64,000 nucleotides of DNA from DASWJZ01 sp963846475 (GCA_963846475.1 CAWJVZ010000004.1:1736001-1800000); one strand, 5' to 3'; shown: positions 8,802 to 17,445, counted from the stretch's first letter. Notes: generated by a model from the sequence alone, not told the origin. Translations and numbers: made by a program.

Positions 8802-9674
8802 TTGAGTGCAGCTCTAAGCCAATATTGGACGACCGGAGAAGATGGCTACGATCAACCACAGCGAACGCCAGCTGCAGCAGAATGCGGTGGCAACGTGAAT
8901 CCCCGTCCAGACGCGCTCCATATCGAAGCGGGCCTCGCGCAGCATGACGTTGCGGGCCTAAAACTCGATTACCTCACGCCAGACGAATTCGTGCGGCTGC
9001 TGCTCGGCCGCAGCGTCGTCGGCCCGGGCTATTGTTGCGTGCCGAACGCGCATCAATGCGTCGAGGCGCACAAGGACCCGTCGTTCGGTGAGGCGGTGAG
9101 CGCCGCAACCTTTCGCCTTTCCGACAGCCGGATCCTCGATCTGGCGCGGCGCTTTCTCTACGGCGTTCCCGCTTTGCCGACGCTGAAAGGCGCCGACCTC
9201 CTCCTCCACGTCGCCCGCGCGGCCACAGCGGAAGCCAGGCGGATCGGCTTCTTCGGCGGCAGCGAAGAGACGCTGGCGAAGCTGGAGCGGCGCCTCCGGA
9301 CCGAGATACCGGGCTGCGAGATCGGCTACAGCTTCTCCCCGCCCTTTGGCGGGCTTTCGGAGCTCGGCGATGCCGGCTTTGCCGAGGCCATCAATCGGGC
9401 CGGCATCGACATCCTGTTCGTCGGCCTGGGCTGCCCCAAGCAGGAATGGTGGATGTACCGCAATCGTCATCGGGTGCAGCCGTTCATGCTCGGCGTCGGG
9501 GCGGCCTTCGATTTCGTCGCCGGGACCAAACGCGCCTCGCCCGATTGGGTGCACCGGATGGGGCTCGAATGGCTCTATCGCTTCGTGCAGGAGCCGCGGC
9601 GTCTTTGGCGACGCTATGTGGTCTACGGCCCGCTGTTCATCCGGCTCGTGCTGCAGCAGAAGTTGTCCCGGTAG
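8802..9674 (+). CDS. WecB/TagA/CpsF-family glycosyltransferase
   Basis: Predicted GT26 glycosyltransferase. The conserved body runs from VAGLKLDYLT to the end and contains GFFGGSEETLAKLERRL, the signature GLGCPKQEWWMYRNR and GVGAAFDFVAGTKRASP, ending in LEWLYRFVQEPRRLWRRY, the C-terminal membrane-binding helix of TagA-like enzymes. The family transfers ManNAc-like or glucuronic residues onto lipid-linked acceptors. Two starts are possible: TTG 8802 (290 aa) or GTG 8895, which lies much closer to the conserved region; the first 31 residues show no family similarity. It closes the polysaccharide cluster and is convergent with glyS, 29 bases apart. Confidence 0.88.
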   Translation: MSAALSQYWTTGEDGYDQPQRTPAAAECGGNVNPRPDALHIEAGLAQHDVAGLKLDYLTPDEFVRLLLGRSVVGPGYCCVPNAHQCVEAHKDPSFGEAVSAATFRLSDSRILDLARRFLYGVPALPTLKGADLLLHVARAATAEARRIGFFGGSEETLAKLERRLRTEIPGCEIGYSFSPPFGGLSELGDAGFAEAINRAGIDILFVGLGCPKQEWWMYRNRHRVQPFMLGVGAAFDFVAGTKRASPDWVHRMGLEWLYRFVQEPRRLWRRYVVYGPLFIRLVLQQKLSR

Positions 9675-9703
9675 AATCGCCAGCCAGCCGGCTGAGTGGG
9701 GCG

Positions 9704-11332
9704 CTACGACCTGTCGGCGTTGACCACGCCGTCGAGCTCGGCTTCGCAATCGTCCAGCTTGACCCGCCACTGCCGCATGCTGTCGCGATCGCGGAATGTT
9801 ACCGTGCGGTCGTCGATCGTCTGGTTGTCGATGGTGATGCACATCGGCGTGCCGATCTCGTCGTTGCGGCGGTAGCGCCGGCCGATCGCATCCTTCTCGT
9901 CGTATTGCACCGCATGTCTCTTGAGCAGGCCGCCATAGAGGCTGCGGGCGATGCCGGTCAGCTGCTCGTCCTTGACCAGCGGAAGCACGGCGGCCTTCAC
10001 CGGCGCCAGGCGCGGATGGAGGTGCAGCACGGTGCGTTCCTGCATCTTGTCGGCGCCGGCCTGCACAGCTTCGACGCGCAACGCGTCGCAGAGAAACGCC
10101 AGCAAAGCGCGGTCGATGCCGGCCGACGGCTCGATGACATGCGGCACGTAGCTTTCCCCCGCCTGTTGGTCGAAATAGCGAAGGTTCTTGCCGCTGCCGC
10201 GGAAGCGCGGCGTGCCGTCCGGGTTGGTTTCCACCGCCAAGGGATTGCTCGCCGGGTCGAGCTTTCCCTCCATGTGGCTGCGAAGATCGAAATCGCCGCG
10301 GTGGGCGATGCCTTCCAGCTCGCCGAACTCTCCGGCGGGGAGGAACGGAAAGGCGTATTCGATGTCGGCCGTGCCGCGCGAGTAGTGGCTGAGCTCAGAT
10401 TTTTCGTGGTTCCGGAGCCGCAGGTTTTCAGAGGAGAGGCCTAGCCCCGTATACCAGTTGAGGCGCCGATCCCTCCAGTATTCGTACCATTTCTCGGATT
10501 CCGCGGCAGCGCAGAAAAACTCGATCTCCGCCTGCTCGAACTCGCGCGAGCGAAAGATGAAGTGGCGCGGCGTGATCTCGTTGCGAAAGCTCTTGCCGAT
10601 CTGGGCGATGCCCAGCGGCAGCTTGTGGCGAGAACTGTCCAGCACGTTCTTGAAGTTGATGAAGATGCCCTGGGCGGTTTCCGGACGGAGGAAAGCCGTT
10701 TCGCTCTCCGACACGAGCGGCCCGACATGGGTCTGAAACATCAGGTTGAACTCGCGCGGCTCGGTGAGCGTGCCGGCCTCCGCGGCGTGCGGCGCGAGAA
10801 CGGAGGCGAGGAGGTCGACCCCCAAGCGGTCGAGCGACAGGAACTCGCCTTCGAAGGTCAGCGCGTCGATCTGCCGGGACCGCAATCCGAACAGTTTCGC
10901 CGCCCGTTGCCGCACCGTCGCTTCTTCGTCCTCGCTGTCGGGCGGAACCGTGACGAAGACGCGCCGGCCGGAGGCGGCGGCCCAGCGGCCGCGCAGCTGG
11001 TCGTAGCGATAGCGGAGCTTGGTCTCACGGCAATCGACCATCAGATCGTGGAAGAGGTCGTAATGGCCGGAGGTCTTCCACACCTGCGGGTGGGTGATGA
11101 TCGTGGTCTCCACGCCGACCATTTCATAGGAGGCCGGCGCCCCCGGCGGCTGGACCAGCGGATTGTGACGCGACACCATGTCCGACCACCAGGCGTCGCG
11201 GATGTTGCGTTTCAAGGCGACGCCGAGCGGGCCGTAGTCCCAAAAGCCGTTCGAGCCGCCGTAGATCTCGCCTGCCTGGAAGATGAATCCGCGCCGTTTG
11301 CAAAACGACAGGAGCTCGGAGAGAGACAGCAT
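9704..11332 (-). CDS. glyS: Glycyl-tRNA synthetase, alpha2 (eukaryotic/archaeal-like) type
   Basis: Class II aminoacyl-tRNA synthetase of 542 residues charging tRNA-Gly with glycine in the cytoplasm. Seen: an N-terminal block FCKRRGFIFQAGEIYGG and FWDYGPLG, motif 2 GKSFRNEITPRHFIFRSREF, the glycine-pocket block DFDLRSHM, motif 3 VIEPSAGIDRALLAFL, and a C-terminal anticodon-binding domain with RRYRRNDEIGTPMCITID. This is the single-chain homodimeric form, not the GlyQ/GlyS heterotetramer found in many other bacteria. Its 5' end faces tRNA-Val, which is on the same strand 60 bases upstream. Length is close to normal for this form, or slightly long. Confidence 0.95.
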   Translation of the reverse strand: MLSLSELLSFCKRRGFIFQAGEIYGGSNGFWDYGPLGVALKRNIRDAWWSDMVSRHNPLVQPPGAPASYEMVGVETTIITHPQVWKTSGHYDLFHDLMVDCRETKLRYRYDQLRGRWAAASGRRVFVTVPPDSEDEEATVRQRAAKLFGLRSRQIDALTFEGEFLSLDRLGVDLLASVLAPHAAEAGTLTEPREFNLMFQTHVGPLVSESETAFLRPETAQGIFINFKNVLDSSRHKLPLGIAQIGKSFRNEITPRHFIFRSREFEQAEIEFFCAAAESEKWYEYWRDRRLNWYTGLGLSSENLRLRNHEKSELSHYSRGTADIEYAFPFLPAGEFGELEGIAHRGDFDLRSHMEGKLDPASNPLAVETNPDGTPRFRGSGKNLRYFDQQAGESYVPHVIEPSAGIDRALLAFLCDALRVEAVQAGADKMQERTVLHLHPRLAPVKAAVLPLVKDEQLTGIARSLYGGLLKRHAVQYDEKDAIGRRYRRNDEIGTPMCITIDNQTIDDRTVTFRDRDSMRQWRVKLDDCEAELDGVVNADRS

Positions 11333-11393
11333 TCGGGCCCCTATTCCTGCGCCGTGGCATGATCATGCGGGCCGCCGGAGAGTGAAGCGAAAA

Positions 11394-11468
<75 letters not shown>

Positions 11469-11546
11469 TGATGGGGGGTCTGCCGCCTTGGCGGCCGGGC
11501 CGATATAGCTTCTGCCCCCAGGCGGCGCAAGGCTCTCGCTCTTCCC

Positions 11547-11906
11547 TCAGGCGGCGATCAGCCGGCCGATCTCGCCGACCAGGTCGCGCAGGTGGAACGG
11601 CTTCGACAGAATCTTGGCGTTGCGCGGCGCCTGCATGTCGGGATTGAGCGCCACCGCGGCGAAGCCGGTGATGAACATGATCTTCAGGTCCGGGTCGAGC
11701 TCGCTCGCCTTGCGGGCAAGCTCGATGCCGTCCATCTCCGGCATGACGATGTCGGTCAGGAGCAGGTGGAACGGCTCTTCCCGCAGCCGCTCATAGGCGC
11801 TCAGCCCGTTGTTGAAGGATACGACCTGATAGCCGGCGTGCTCCAAAGCGCGGGTGAGGAAGCGGCGCATGTCCTCGTCGTCTTCGGCGAGCAGGATACG
11901 GGCCAT
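11547..11906 (-). CDS. cpdR: CpdR-type single-domain response regulator
   Basis: Receiver-only protein of 119 residues starting MARILLAEDDEDMRRFL. It has the acidic pocket (EDDED), the phosphoacceptor Asp near residue 52 in LLLTDIVMPEMDG, the conserved Thr in FITGFAA, and Lys in ILSKPFHL. This matches alphaproteobacterial CpdR, which when unphosphorylated primes ClpXP for cell-cycle proteolysis and is controlled by the CckA-ChpT phosphorelay. It ends in Ala-Ala, which would fit its own ClpXP turnover (inference). An in-frame start 36 bases upstream is possible, but the short form matches family length. It is divergent from the formylglutamate hydrolase gene. Confidence 0.9.
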   Translation of the reverse strand: MARILLAEDDEDMRRFLTRALEHAGYQVVSFNNGLSAYERLREEPFHLLLTDIVMPEMDGIELARKASELDPDLKIMFITGFAAVALNPDMQAPRNAKILSKPFHLRDLVGEIGRLIAA

Positions 11907-12074
11907 CAGGCGTCCCCGGAAAGGCTGGTCGATCGCATTCATGGCTGCACAATGGTGCGGCTCAGTAAATATCGGGTAAGCGCGGCCCTCGCAACGCGGC
12001 GAACGCGCCGTCCGGCTGTGGACAGCGCCGCCCGGGCGCGGCAGATTGGCGGGCGGGAATGCAGGGTGTGATCG

Positions 12075-12980
12075 ATGCGTGACGAGGCGGAGAGCGGGCC
12101 GGCGACGGCGGAGTCCATGCCGCCGGCCTGCGAGATCCACCTGCCCGAGGAGCAGACGGTTCCCTTCGTCTTCAACTCGCCGCACAGCGGCCGCTACTAT
12201 CCCGGCGACTTCCTTGCCGCCACCTGCCTCGACCGGCAGGAAATCCGCCGCTCCGAGGATCTCCTGGTCGACCGGCTGTTCTCGCCGGTGGTCCAGCTCG
12301 GCGCGCCGCTGATGAGCGCCGTCTATCCGCGCGCCTATCTCGACGTGAACCGCGAGCCCTACGAGCTCGACCCAAAGATGTTCGCCGGCCGCCTGCCCTC
12401 CTTCGCCAACATCCGGTCGCTTCGCGTCGCCGGCGGCCTCGGCACGATCCCGCGCGTCGTCAGCGACACCGCCAACATCTACCGGGGACCGCTTCCGGTG
12501 GAGGAGGCCCTCGGCCGCATCGAGCGGATCTACCGGCCCTATCACGATACGCTGCGGCGTCTCCTCGCGCAGACGCATGTGGCTTTCGGCCTGGCCGTGC
12601 TGGTCGACTGCCATTCGATGCCGTCCAACATCCGCGGCAGCGGCCAGATGCGGCTCCGCCCCGATTTCGTGCTGGGCGACCGTTTTGGGGCGAGCTGCAT
12701 GCCGGAACTGACCGACCGGGCCGCTTCCATCCTGCACCAGCTCGGCTACACGGTCTGCCGCAACAAGCCGTATGCCGGCGGCTTCATCACCGAGCATTAC
12801 GGGCGGCCGGCCCGCGGCCTGCATGCCCTGCAGATCGAGATCAATCGCGGCCTCTACATGGACGAGCATCGGCTCGAACCGCACGACGGCTTCGATCGCC
12901 TCAGCGCGGATCTGCTCAGGCTGGCGGAAGCGCTGCTGGAATTGGTGGAGGCGGAAGAAGCCCGCGAGGCCGCGGAATAA
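12075..12980 (+). CDS. N-formylglutamate amidohydrolase
   Basis: Predicted metal-dependent hydrolase of 301 residues releasing formate and glutamate from N-formylglutamate, the last step of one histidine-degradation route. Family blocks (PF05013) are visible: VFNSPHSGRYYP near the N-terminus, DLLVDRLF, AYLDVNREPYELDP, VDCHSMP (a metal-ligand block), GGFITEHYG and ALQIEINRGLYMDE near the C-terminus. No other hut genes are nearby; in many Hyphomicrobiales a copy of this gene lies next to cpdR, as here, so its role may not be limited to histidine use. A hairpin follows immediately after the stop. Confidence 0.9.
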   Translation: MRDEAESGPATAESMPPACEIHLPEEQTVPFVFNSPHSGRYYPGDFLAATCLDRQEIRRSEDLLVDRLFSPVVQLGAPLMSAVYPRAYLDVNREPYELDPKMFAGRLPSFANIRSLRVAGGLGTIPRVVSDTANIYRGPLPVEEALGRIERIYRPYHDTLRRLLAQTHVAFGLAVLVDCHSMPSNIRGSGQMRLRPDFVLGDRFGASCMPELTDRAASILHQLGYTVCRNKPYAGGFITEHYGRPARGLHALQIEINRGLYMDEHRLEPHDGFDRLSADLLRLAEALLELVEAEEAREAAE

Positions 12981-12984
12981 AAAA

Positions 12985-13004
12985 GGGCCGCATCGCTGCG
13001 GCCC
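12985..13004. terminator. Terminator hairpin between convergent genes
   Basis: A perfect 8-bp stem GGGCCGCA/TGCGGCCC with loop TCGC lies directly after the amidohydrolase stop. On the minus strand it is followed by six T residues (A run at 12979-12984), so it is a good intrinsic terminator for the alpha/beta-hydrolase transcript. On the plus strand the run after the stem is AAGTCT, so termination there would be weaker. Confidence 0.7.
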
Positions 13005-13169
13005 AAGTCTAGGGAGGAAACGCCCGACAAGGGCGGCGATACGGGTATCGCAGTGCACAATTTATGCTGCTGCGCACAATAAGCAAGCAGCAATTGCGCG
13101 ACTGCCTAAAAAAGTGAGTGCGTCGGCCGGGCGAGGATCAACTCAAGCGGGCAGCGCGCGGCGGAACGG

Positions 13170-14111
13170 TTACGTGCGGCCTTGAATGAAGGCGTCGAAC
13201 GCCACCCAGAACTGGTCGCGAAACACGTCGCGCTCCATCAGGATTTCGTGCCGCGCGCCGGGAATGCGGAGATGCGCCGTCGTCTTGATGCGGCGCGAAA
13301 GATCCTCGGCGGCACGGTTGCTGACGATGCTTTCGGCGCCGGCGAGCACCATCAGCACCGGCATCGGCACGGCGCTCGAAAAATCCGGCTCCGCCATCCG
13401 AAGCGATACCCGCATGGCAGCGTTCAGCCAGCCGATGGTCGGGGCGCCGATGCCGATCGACGGGTCGGCGTCGACGACGTCGACGCTTCGCCGGTAGCGG
13501 TTCGGATCGCTGGTTACGGGATTTCCCTGGAACGGGCGCGTCTGGACGATGGTGGCCCCGCCGCCCGGCACGAAAGCCTCGCCCAGCCCGAAATACATCA
13601 GGAAGCCGGACAACCGCGCCAACAACTCGGGCGAGCCGCGCGACAGCGCGATCATGGGCGCCGTCAGCACCATCCGCTCGATCTGGGTCCTGAGCCGCGC
13701 CGCGGCGAGGAGCGCCACGACGGCACCCATCGAATGAGCCAGCACGTAATAGGGCGGCGGACAATCCGGCAGGATCATCTCCTGCATGACCGTCTCGAAA
13801 TCGTTCACGTAGTCGGCGAAATCGCGCACATGGCCCTTGCGGATGTTGCCCAGGAGCCGTGCCGACCCGCCCTGGCCGCGCGCGTCGAAAATGGCGACGG
13901 CGAAGCCGCGGCGGCGCAGGTCGCCGACGGTCTCGAAATATTTCTCGATGAATTCGGTGCGGCCGGAAAGGATGATCGCGGTGCCGCGGACCGGCGAGCG
14001 GTTGGCCGGCCACCGCGCGAAGCGGAGCCCGACGCCGTCGTCCGTGGTGACGGTTTCGCAGACTGCGCCGCGCGGGACGGGATTGTTGGGGAGGTCGACG
14101 AGACCGGCCAA
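13170..14111 (-). CDS. Alpha/beta hydrolase, lysophospholipase-like
   Basis: Alpha/beta-fold hydrolase of about 313 residues (hydrolase_4 / PldB-like). The oxyanion region GTAIILSGRTEFIEKYFE, FDARGQGGSARL, the nucleophile elbow AHSMGAVVALL, and the late Asp/His positions (AGAESIVSN, PGARHEILME) are all present. It probably cleaves acyl esters of lysophospholipids or related monoacyl lipids. The start is uncertain: the conserved N-terminus (LPNNPVPRGAVCETVTTDDGV) begins just after the TTG at 14111, which has an AGGTG 4 bases upstream. The open frame runs to 14288, but the extension is Arg-rich and not family-like. Confidence 0.8.
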   Translation of the reverse strand: MAGLVDLPNNPVPRGAVCETVTTDDGVGLRFARWPANRSPVRGTAIILSGRTEFIEKYFETVGDLRRRGFAVAIFDARGQGGSARLLGNIRKGHVRDFADYVNDFETVMQEMILPDCPPPYYVLAHSMGAVVALLAAARLRTQIERMVLTAPMIALSRGSPELLARLSGFLMYFGLGEAFVPGGGATIVQTRPFQGNPVTSDPNRYRRSVDVVDADPSIGIGAPTIGWLNAAMRVSLRMAEPDFSSAVPMPVLMVLAGAESIVSNRAAEDLSRRIKTTAHLRIPGARHEILMERDVFRDQFWVAFDAFIQGRT

Positions 14112-14306
14112 GCGGCACCTGAAGCGTTCGGCTCGCGGCCGGTGCCGGAGACGGCCCGCAGATAGTCCGTGCACGCCGGACTGGCAAGCCGCGCGAAAAA
14201 GGTCGGCCGGCGGTCGCGAGGACCGCCGGCCTATCGGACGCCGGAGGGGGCGTTGGCGGCGCCCGATCTCTCCCGCAGCCGAGCTCACGCCGGCTGCGGG
14301 CCGAGC

Positions 14307-14663
14307 TCAGCCGAGCCGGTATGCGGTGAGGATGGCGCCGTTGCGGGCGCTGACGACCAGGCCGACGCGGCGGCCGCGATAGTCCCGGGCGCGCACCTGG
14401 TAGATGGAGCCGCGGCGGTCGAGGTAGCTGATGTCGCGGTAGCCGCGATGGCGCAGGATACGCCGCACTTCGCTGGCCGACAGGGCCTTGTGATGGCCAT
14501 GATGGCCGTCCCAGCCGTAGCCGTAGCCGCGGTGGTCGTCGTGGACCACGATCGGCCGGCCGACCTCGACGCTGAAGCTCAGGCTGCCGGCATTGGCCGG
14601 CGCGCTGGCGGCAACTGCGCCGAGAGCAACGATACCCGCTGCAATCGTCTTCTTCGAGAACAT
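14307..14663 (-). CDS. Small exported protein of unknown function (GYRD-type domain)
   Basis: 118 residues. A Sec signal peptide is clear (MFSKKTIAAGIVALGAVAASAPANA, cleaved after ANA), followed by a His/Gly/Tyr-rich linker (about 45-62). A C-terminal domain follows with LSASEVRRILRHRGYRDISY, RRGSIYQVRARDYRGRRVGLVV and NGAILTAY, resembling the fold seen in PepSY-like or DUF-type periplasmic proteins. The start ATG has GGAGG 6 bases upstream. The neighbouring gene at 14844-15488 encodes a longer protein with the same GYR..S...RRG..Y pattern, so the pair looks like an old tandem duplication. No function is known. Confidence 0.8.
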   Translation of the reverse strand: MFSKKTIAAGIVALGAVAASAPANAGSLSFSVEVGRPIVVHDDHRGYGYGWDGHHGHHKALSASEVRRILRHRGYRDISYLDRRGSIYQVRARDYRGRRVGLVVSARNGAILTAYRLG

Positions 14664-14843
14664 GTTCGCCTCCAAATCAGGGGTCACCGGGTCTATTCCC
14701 GATGACGATGCGGCCAATCTGGAGGAGAGCCCCTGAACCGAGGCGGAAGGCGGCATTCATCCGCGGTTCACGGGAACTGGGCGCTGCGCGCCATCAAAGA
14801 GGGCCGGCCGATCCGCCGGCCCGCTCGCGGTCTTCCGAGCTCG

Positions 14844-15488
14844 TCAGTAGACGACGAGCGGATCGGGCTCGTCGCCGGCCGGCTCGGCCGGCACCGGCTG
14901 CAGACGGTCCTTCAGCGGCGCCGGGGCGGCCCCGGACGGGGTCGGCGCGGCTTTCGGCGCGGCGGCGGGCGGCGGAACCGGCTCCGGCGCCGCAGCGGCC
15001 TGCCGGGCCGGCTTCGGCCGCGCAGGCGGTGGGACGACGGCCAGCGGCGGCGCGGCCGGAGGCGGCGCGGCGTAGCGCGCCTCGATCACGCGCGCCCGCT
15101 CGATAGCCCCGCTGAAGATGGAGATGTCCAGCGCGACAAGGTCGCCGTCCGGATTGACGGCGTTGAGCCTGTAGACCGCGCCGCGCCGCGCCATCGGGCT
15201 CAGCTCGCGATAGCCGGCCGCATCGAGCATGTCGAACACCTCGTCGGGGCCGACCATGCGGTAGACGGGCGGCGGCTCCGCCGGGACGAACATCGGCGGC
15301 TCCTCGTAATAATAGGCCGGCGGCGCCCGACGGCGGATGACCGGCCGGTCGTAGTAGACCGGCGGCGGCCCCCAGAAGACCGGCGGGCCGTAACCGACGC
15401 CTACGCCGAATCCCCACGACTGGGCTGCTGCGGGCGCCGCGGCTCCGAGCACTGTGAACGTCGCGGCCAAGAGCGCTGTCCTCAACAT
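14844..15488 (-). CDS. Exported Pro/Ala-rich protein with GYRE-type domain
   Basis: About 214 residues: signal peptide (MLRTALLAATFTVLG...AAAPAAAQS), a Pro/Tyr-rich segment (about 30-75), a domain with EVFDMLDAAGYRELSPMARRG and VYRLNAVNPDGDLVALDISI that aligns with the smaller neighbour, and a low-complexity Pro/Ala C-terminal tail. ATG 15488 is chosen because GAGG sits 8 bases upstream; a GTG three codons earlier lacks spacing for this site. It is probably periplasmic or wall-associated. The Pro/Ala tail could span the periplasm. Its function is unknown. Confidence 0.78.
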   Translation of the reverse strand: MLRTALLAATFTVLGAAAPAAAQSWGFGVGVGYGPPVFWGPPPVYYDRPVIRRRAPPAYYYEEPPMFVPAEPPPVYRMVGPDEVFDMLDAAGYRELSPMARRGAVYRLNAVNPDGDLVALDISIFSGAIERARVIEARYAAPPPAAPPLAVVPPPARPKPARQAAAAPEPVPPPAAAPKAAPTPSGAAPAPLKDRLQPVPAEPAGDEPDPLVVY

Positions 15489-15633
15489 CGTGTCCACCTC
15501 GTTGCAGGGACCCCGGCAGGTCGCCGCCCGCTCTAGGGAATAAACGCTGAACGGGGCGAAACGGCCCGTTCATATCGGGTTCACAATCGTGGTCGAAATC
15601 GTCGGATTTGCGGCGCTTCCGGGCTTCCGAGGA

Positions 15634-15662
15634 CTTGAACGCCTTTTTGTCCATTCCCATCT
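15634..15662 (+). promoter_or_regulatory. RpoH (sigma-32 type) promoter of hsp20
   Basis: CTTGAA at 15634-15639 and TCCCAT at 15655-15660 (then CT) are separated by 15 bases, close to the sigma-32 consensus CTTGAA-N13-17-CCCCATNT with one mismatch. Transcription would begin near 15668, giving a 5' leader of about 90 bases before the hsp20 ATG. Confidence 0.75.
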
Positions 15663-15667
15663 TTTCG

Positions 15668-15758
15668 GTGCGGGTGCCGCAAGGACCCGAGGACCGGCCG
15701 GCTTCGCCAATTGGGGAGCCACCGCCGATCGCAAAATGTCGCTCAAGGAGGACAAAAC
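15668..15758 (+). promoter_or_regulatory. ROSE-like RNA thermometer in the hsp20 leader
   Basis: The roughly 90-base leader ends in a hairpin (15737-15754). TGTC pairs with GACA and CTC pairs with GAG, with one unpaired G (15741) opposite the strand that contains the Shine-Dalgarno AAGGAGG (15745-15751). A bulged G opposite the ribosome site is the hallmark of ROSE elements controlling rhizobial small heat-shock genes. An upstream GGGT/ACCC stem (about 15672-15690) could form another ROSE hairpin. Together with the RpoH promoter this gives heat control at two levels. The structure was folded by eye only. Confidence 0.6.
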
Positions 15759-16220
15759 ATGCGTACGTTTGATCTCAGCCCGCTCTATCGTTCCACCGTC
15801 GGCTTCGACCGGCTCTTCAACCTGCTCGACACGGCGGCCGGCAACGAGACTGCCCAGCCCTATCCGCCCTACAACATCGAGCGCACCGGCCAGAACGAGT
15901 ACCGCGTGACGCTGGCTGTCGCCGGCTTCAGCGAGGGCGACCTGGACATCCAGTCCAAGGAGAACGTTCTCACCGTCAAGGGCGAGAAGAAGGAAGAGAA
16001 GCAGGAAGGCGAGCGCGAGGTTCTTTACCGCGGCATCGCCGCCCGCGCCTTCGAGCGCCGCTTCCAGCTGGCCGACCATGTCGAGGTGACCGGCGCCAGC
16101 CTGGAGAACGGCCTGCTGCATATCGACCTGGTCCGCGAGATTCCGGAGGCCATGAAGCCCCGCAAGATCGCCATCGGCGGCAACGGCCACAGCAAGCAGA
16201 TCGACGCGAAGGCCGCTTAA
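15759..16220 (+). CDS. Small heat-shock protein Hsp20 (IbpA-like)
   Basis: 153-residue alpha-crystallin-domain holdase that keeps unfolding proteins soluble for DnaK/ClpB. Class A features: N-terminal MRTFDLSPLYRSTVGFDRLF, then YPPYNIERTGQNEYRVTLAV, GEKKEEKQEGEREVLYRGIA, FERRFQLADHVEV, ENGLLHIDLVREIPE (the GVL-type signature) and a C-terminal KIAIG (I-x-I anchor). ATG 15759 lies 7 bases after AAGGAGG and is the clear start. It is controlled by the RpoH promoter and thermometer described upstream, and followed by a hairpin shared with the convergent threonine aldolase gene. Confidence 0.95.
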   Translation: MRTFDLSPLYRSTVGFDRLFNLLDTAAGNETAQPYPPYNIERTGQNEYRVTLAVAGFSEGDLDIQSKENVLTVKGEKKEEKQEGEREVLYRGIAARAFERRFQLADHVEVTGASLENGLLHIDLVREIPEAMKPRKIAIGGNGHSKQIDAKAA

Positions 16221-16229
16221 CCTTCCCGA

Positions 16230-17336
16230 TCAGCGGCTTCGGCCAACGCTTTGCGCCCCGGCTTCGTCCGGGGCGCTTTCATGCCAGGCGCCGAGTTCCC
16301 TCAGGAAGGCGTCGACGTCCTGCGGCCGCGTGGCGAAGGCGGCGACCAGGCGCACCAGCACTTCGTCCGCGGCAAGGCCGAGCTCGGCGCTCCGCGGCTC
16401 CGCCCAGTCGTGGAAGAACGCACCGGCACGCCGCAGCCGCTCGGCATCCGCCCGCCGCAGCACCGCGAACACCTCGTTGCCGTGCGTCGGCCAGGCTTCC
16501 CGCGCATGCGGCGCGGCAGCGAGCCCGGCCCTCAGCCGGTCCGCCATGCCGTTGGAATGGCGGGCCAGCGCCAGCCAGAGGCCGTCGCGGAAATAGGCGG
16601 CGAACTGCGCGGCGATGAAGCGCGATTTGGAGAAGAGCTGGCCGGCGCGCTTGCGCAGATACGGCGCGTCTTGCGCGCGCTCCGGGTCGAAGAAGACCAG
16701 CGCCTCGGCGCCGATGCAGCCGTTCTTGGTGCCGCCGAAGGAGAGGATGTCGACGCCGGCCTTCCAGGTCATCTCGGCCGGCGAGACGCCGAGGTGGACG
16801 AGCGCATTGGCGAAGCGCGCGCCGTCCATATGGAGCGGCAGGTCCCGCTCCCGCGCCACCCGCGAAACATCCTGGATCTCCGCCGGCGTGTAGATGCCGC
16901 CCGCCTCCGTCATCTGGGTGATGCTGACCGCCATCGGCTGGCCGGAATGGACGAAGCCCGGCGCGTAGCGGGAAATGGCGGCGCTGAGCGCCACCGGCAG
17001 CAGCTTTCCCACGGGGCCGTCGAGGCCGATCAGCCGTGCGCCGCCCGTCAAAAACTCCACGCCGCCGCATTCGTCCTCGACGATGTGGCTCTCGCGGTGG
17101 CAGAAGACGACGCCGCCCGGCCGGTTGACGCCGGCAAGGGCGAGCGCGTTGGCGGCCGAGCCCGTGCCGACGAAGAAGACGGCGACGTCGCGCTCGAAAA
17201 TCTCGCTGAAATGCGCCTCGACCTCGCGGTCGATCGGGCTCTCGCCATAGGCGTTGCCGAAGCGGGCCGCCTCGCGCGCCACGGCCTCGACGATCTCCGG
17301 CGCGGCGCCGGCCCAATTGTCGCTGGCAAAGAACAT
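16230..17336 (-). CDS. ltaE: Low-specificity L-threonine aldolase
   Basis: PLP enzyme (fold type I, beta-eliminating lyase family) of 368 residues cleaving L-threonine and allo-threonine to glycine and acetaldehyde. Seen: FASDNWAGAAPEI at the start, FVGTGSAANALAL for phosphate binding, HIVEDECGG, LHMDGARFANALV (Asp pairing with the pyridine nitrogen) and the PLP lysine K204 in SFGGTKNGCIG. Length is usual. It stands alone, convergent with hsp20; the 600-base region upstream has repeats but no gene. Confidence 0.93.
   Translation of the reverse strand: MFFASDNWAGAAPEIVEAVAREAARFGNAYGESPIDREVEAHFSEIFERDVAVFFVGTGSAANALALAGVNRPGGVVFCHRESHIVEDECGGVEFLTGGARLIGLDGPVGKLLPVALSAAISRYAPGFVHSGQPMAVSITQMTEAGGIYTPAEIQDVSRVARERDLPLHMDGARFANALVHLGVSPAEMTWKAGVDILSFGGTKNGCIGAEALVFFDPERAQDAPYLRKRAGQLFSKSRFIAAQFAAYFRDGLWLALARHSNGMADRLRAGLAAAPHAREAWPTHGNEVFAVLRRADAERLRRAGAFFHDWAEPRSAELGLAADEVLVRLVAAFATRPQDVDAFLRELGAWHESAPDEAGAQSVGRSR
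16253..16276. terminator. Terminator-like hairpin behind hsp20
   Basis: A 9-bp perfect stem GCGCCCCGG/CCGGGGCGC with loop CTTCGT is followed by TTT on the plus strand. It lies 32 bases after the hsp20 stop and overlaps the 3' coding end of the convergent aldolase gene. The short T run makes it a modest intrinsic terminator. Confidence 0.5.
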
Positions 17337-17445
17337 GGGGCGGGAGCCTTAGAGGTCGAAAGCAGGCGCCGCAAGGCGGGGAAACGAAAAGTGTCGCCCC
17401 ACAGGAGGCCGGGCGCATATGGACCAAGGCGGCGCCTCTTTCCTC

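Noticed and set aside
11907..13058. Long upstream extension of the cpdR frame over the formylglutamate amidohydrolase gene
   Set aside because: The extension is antisense to a well-supported enzyme and carries no receiver or other domain; the short 119-residue CpdR matches family length.
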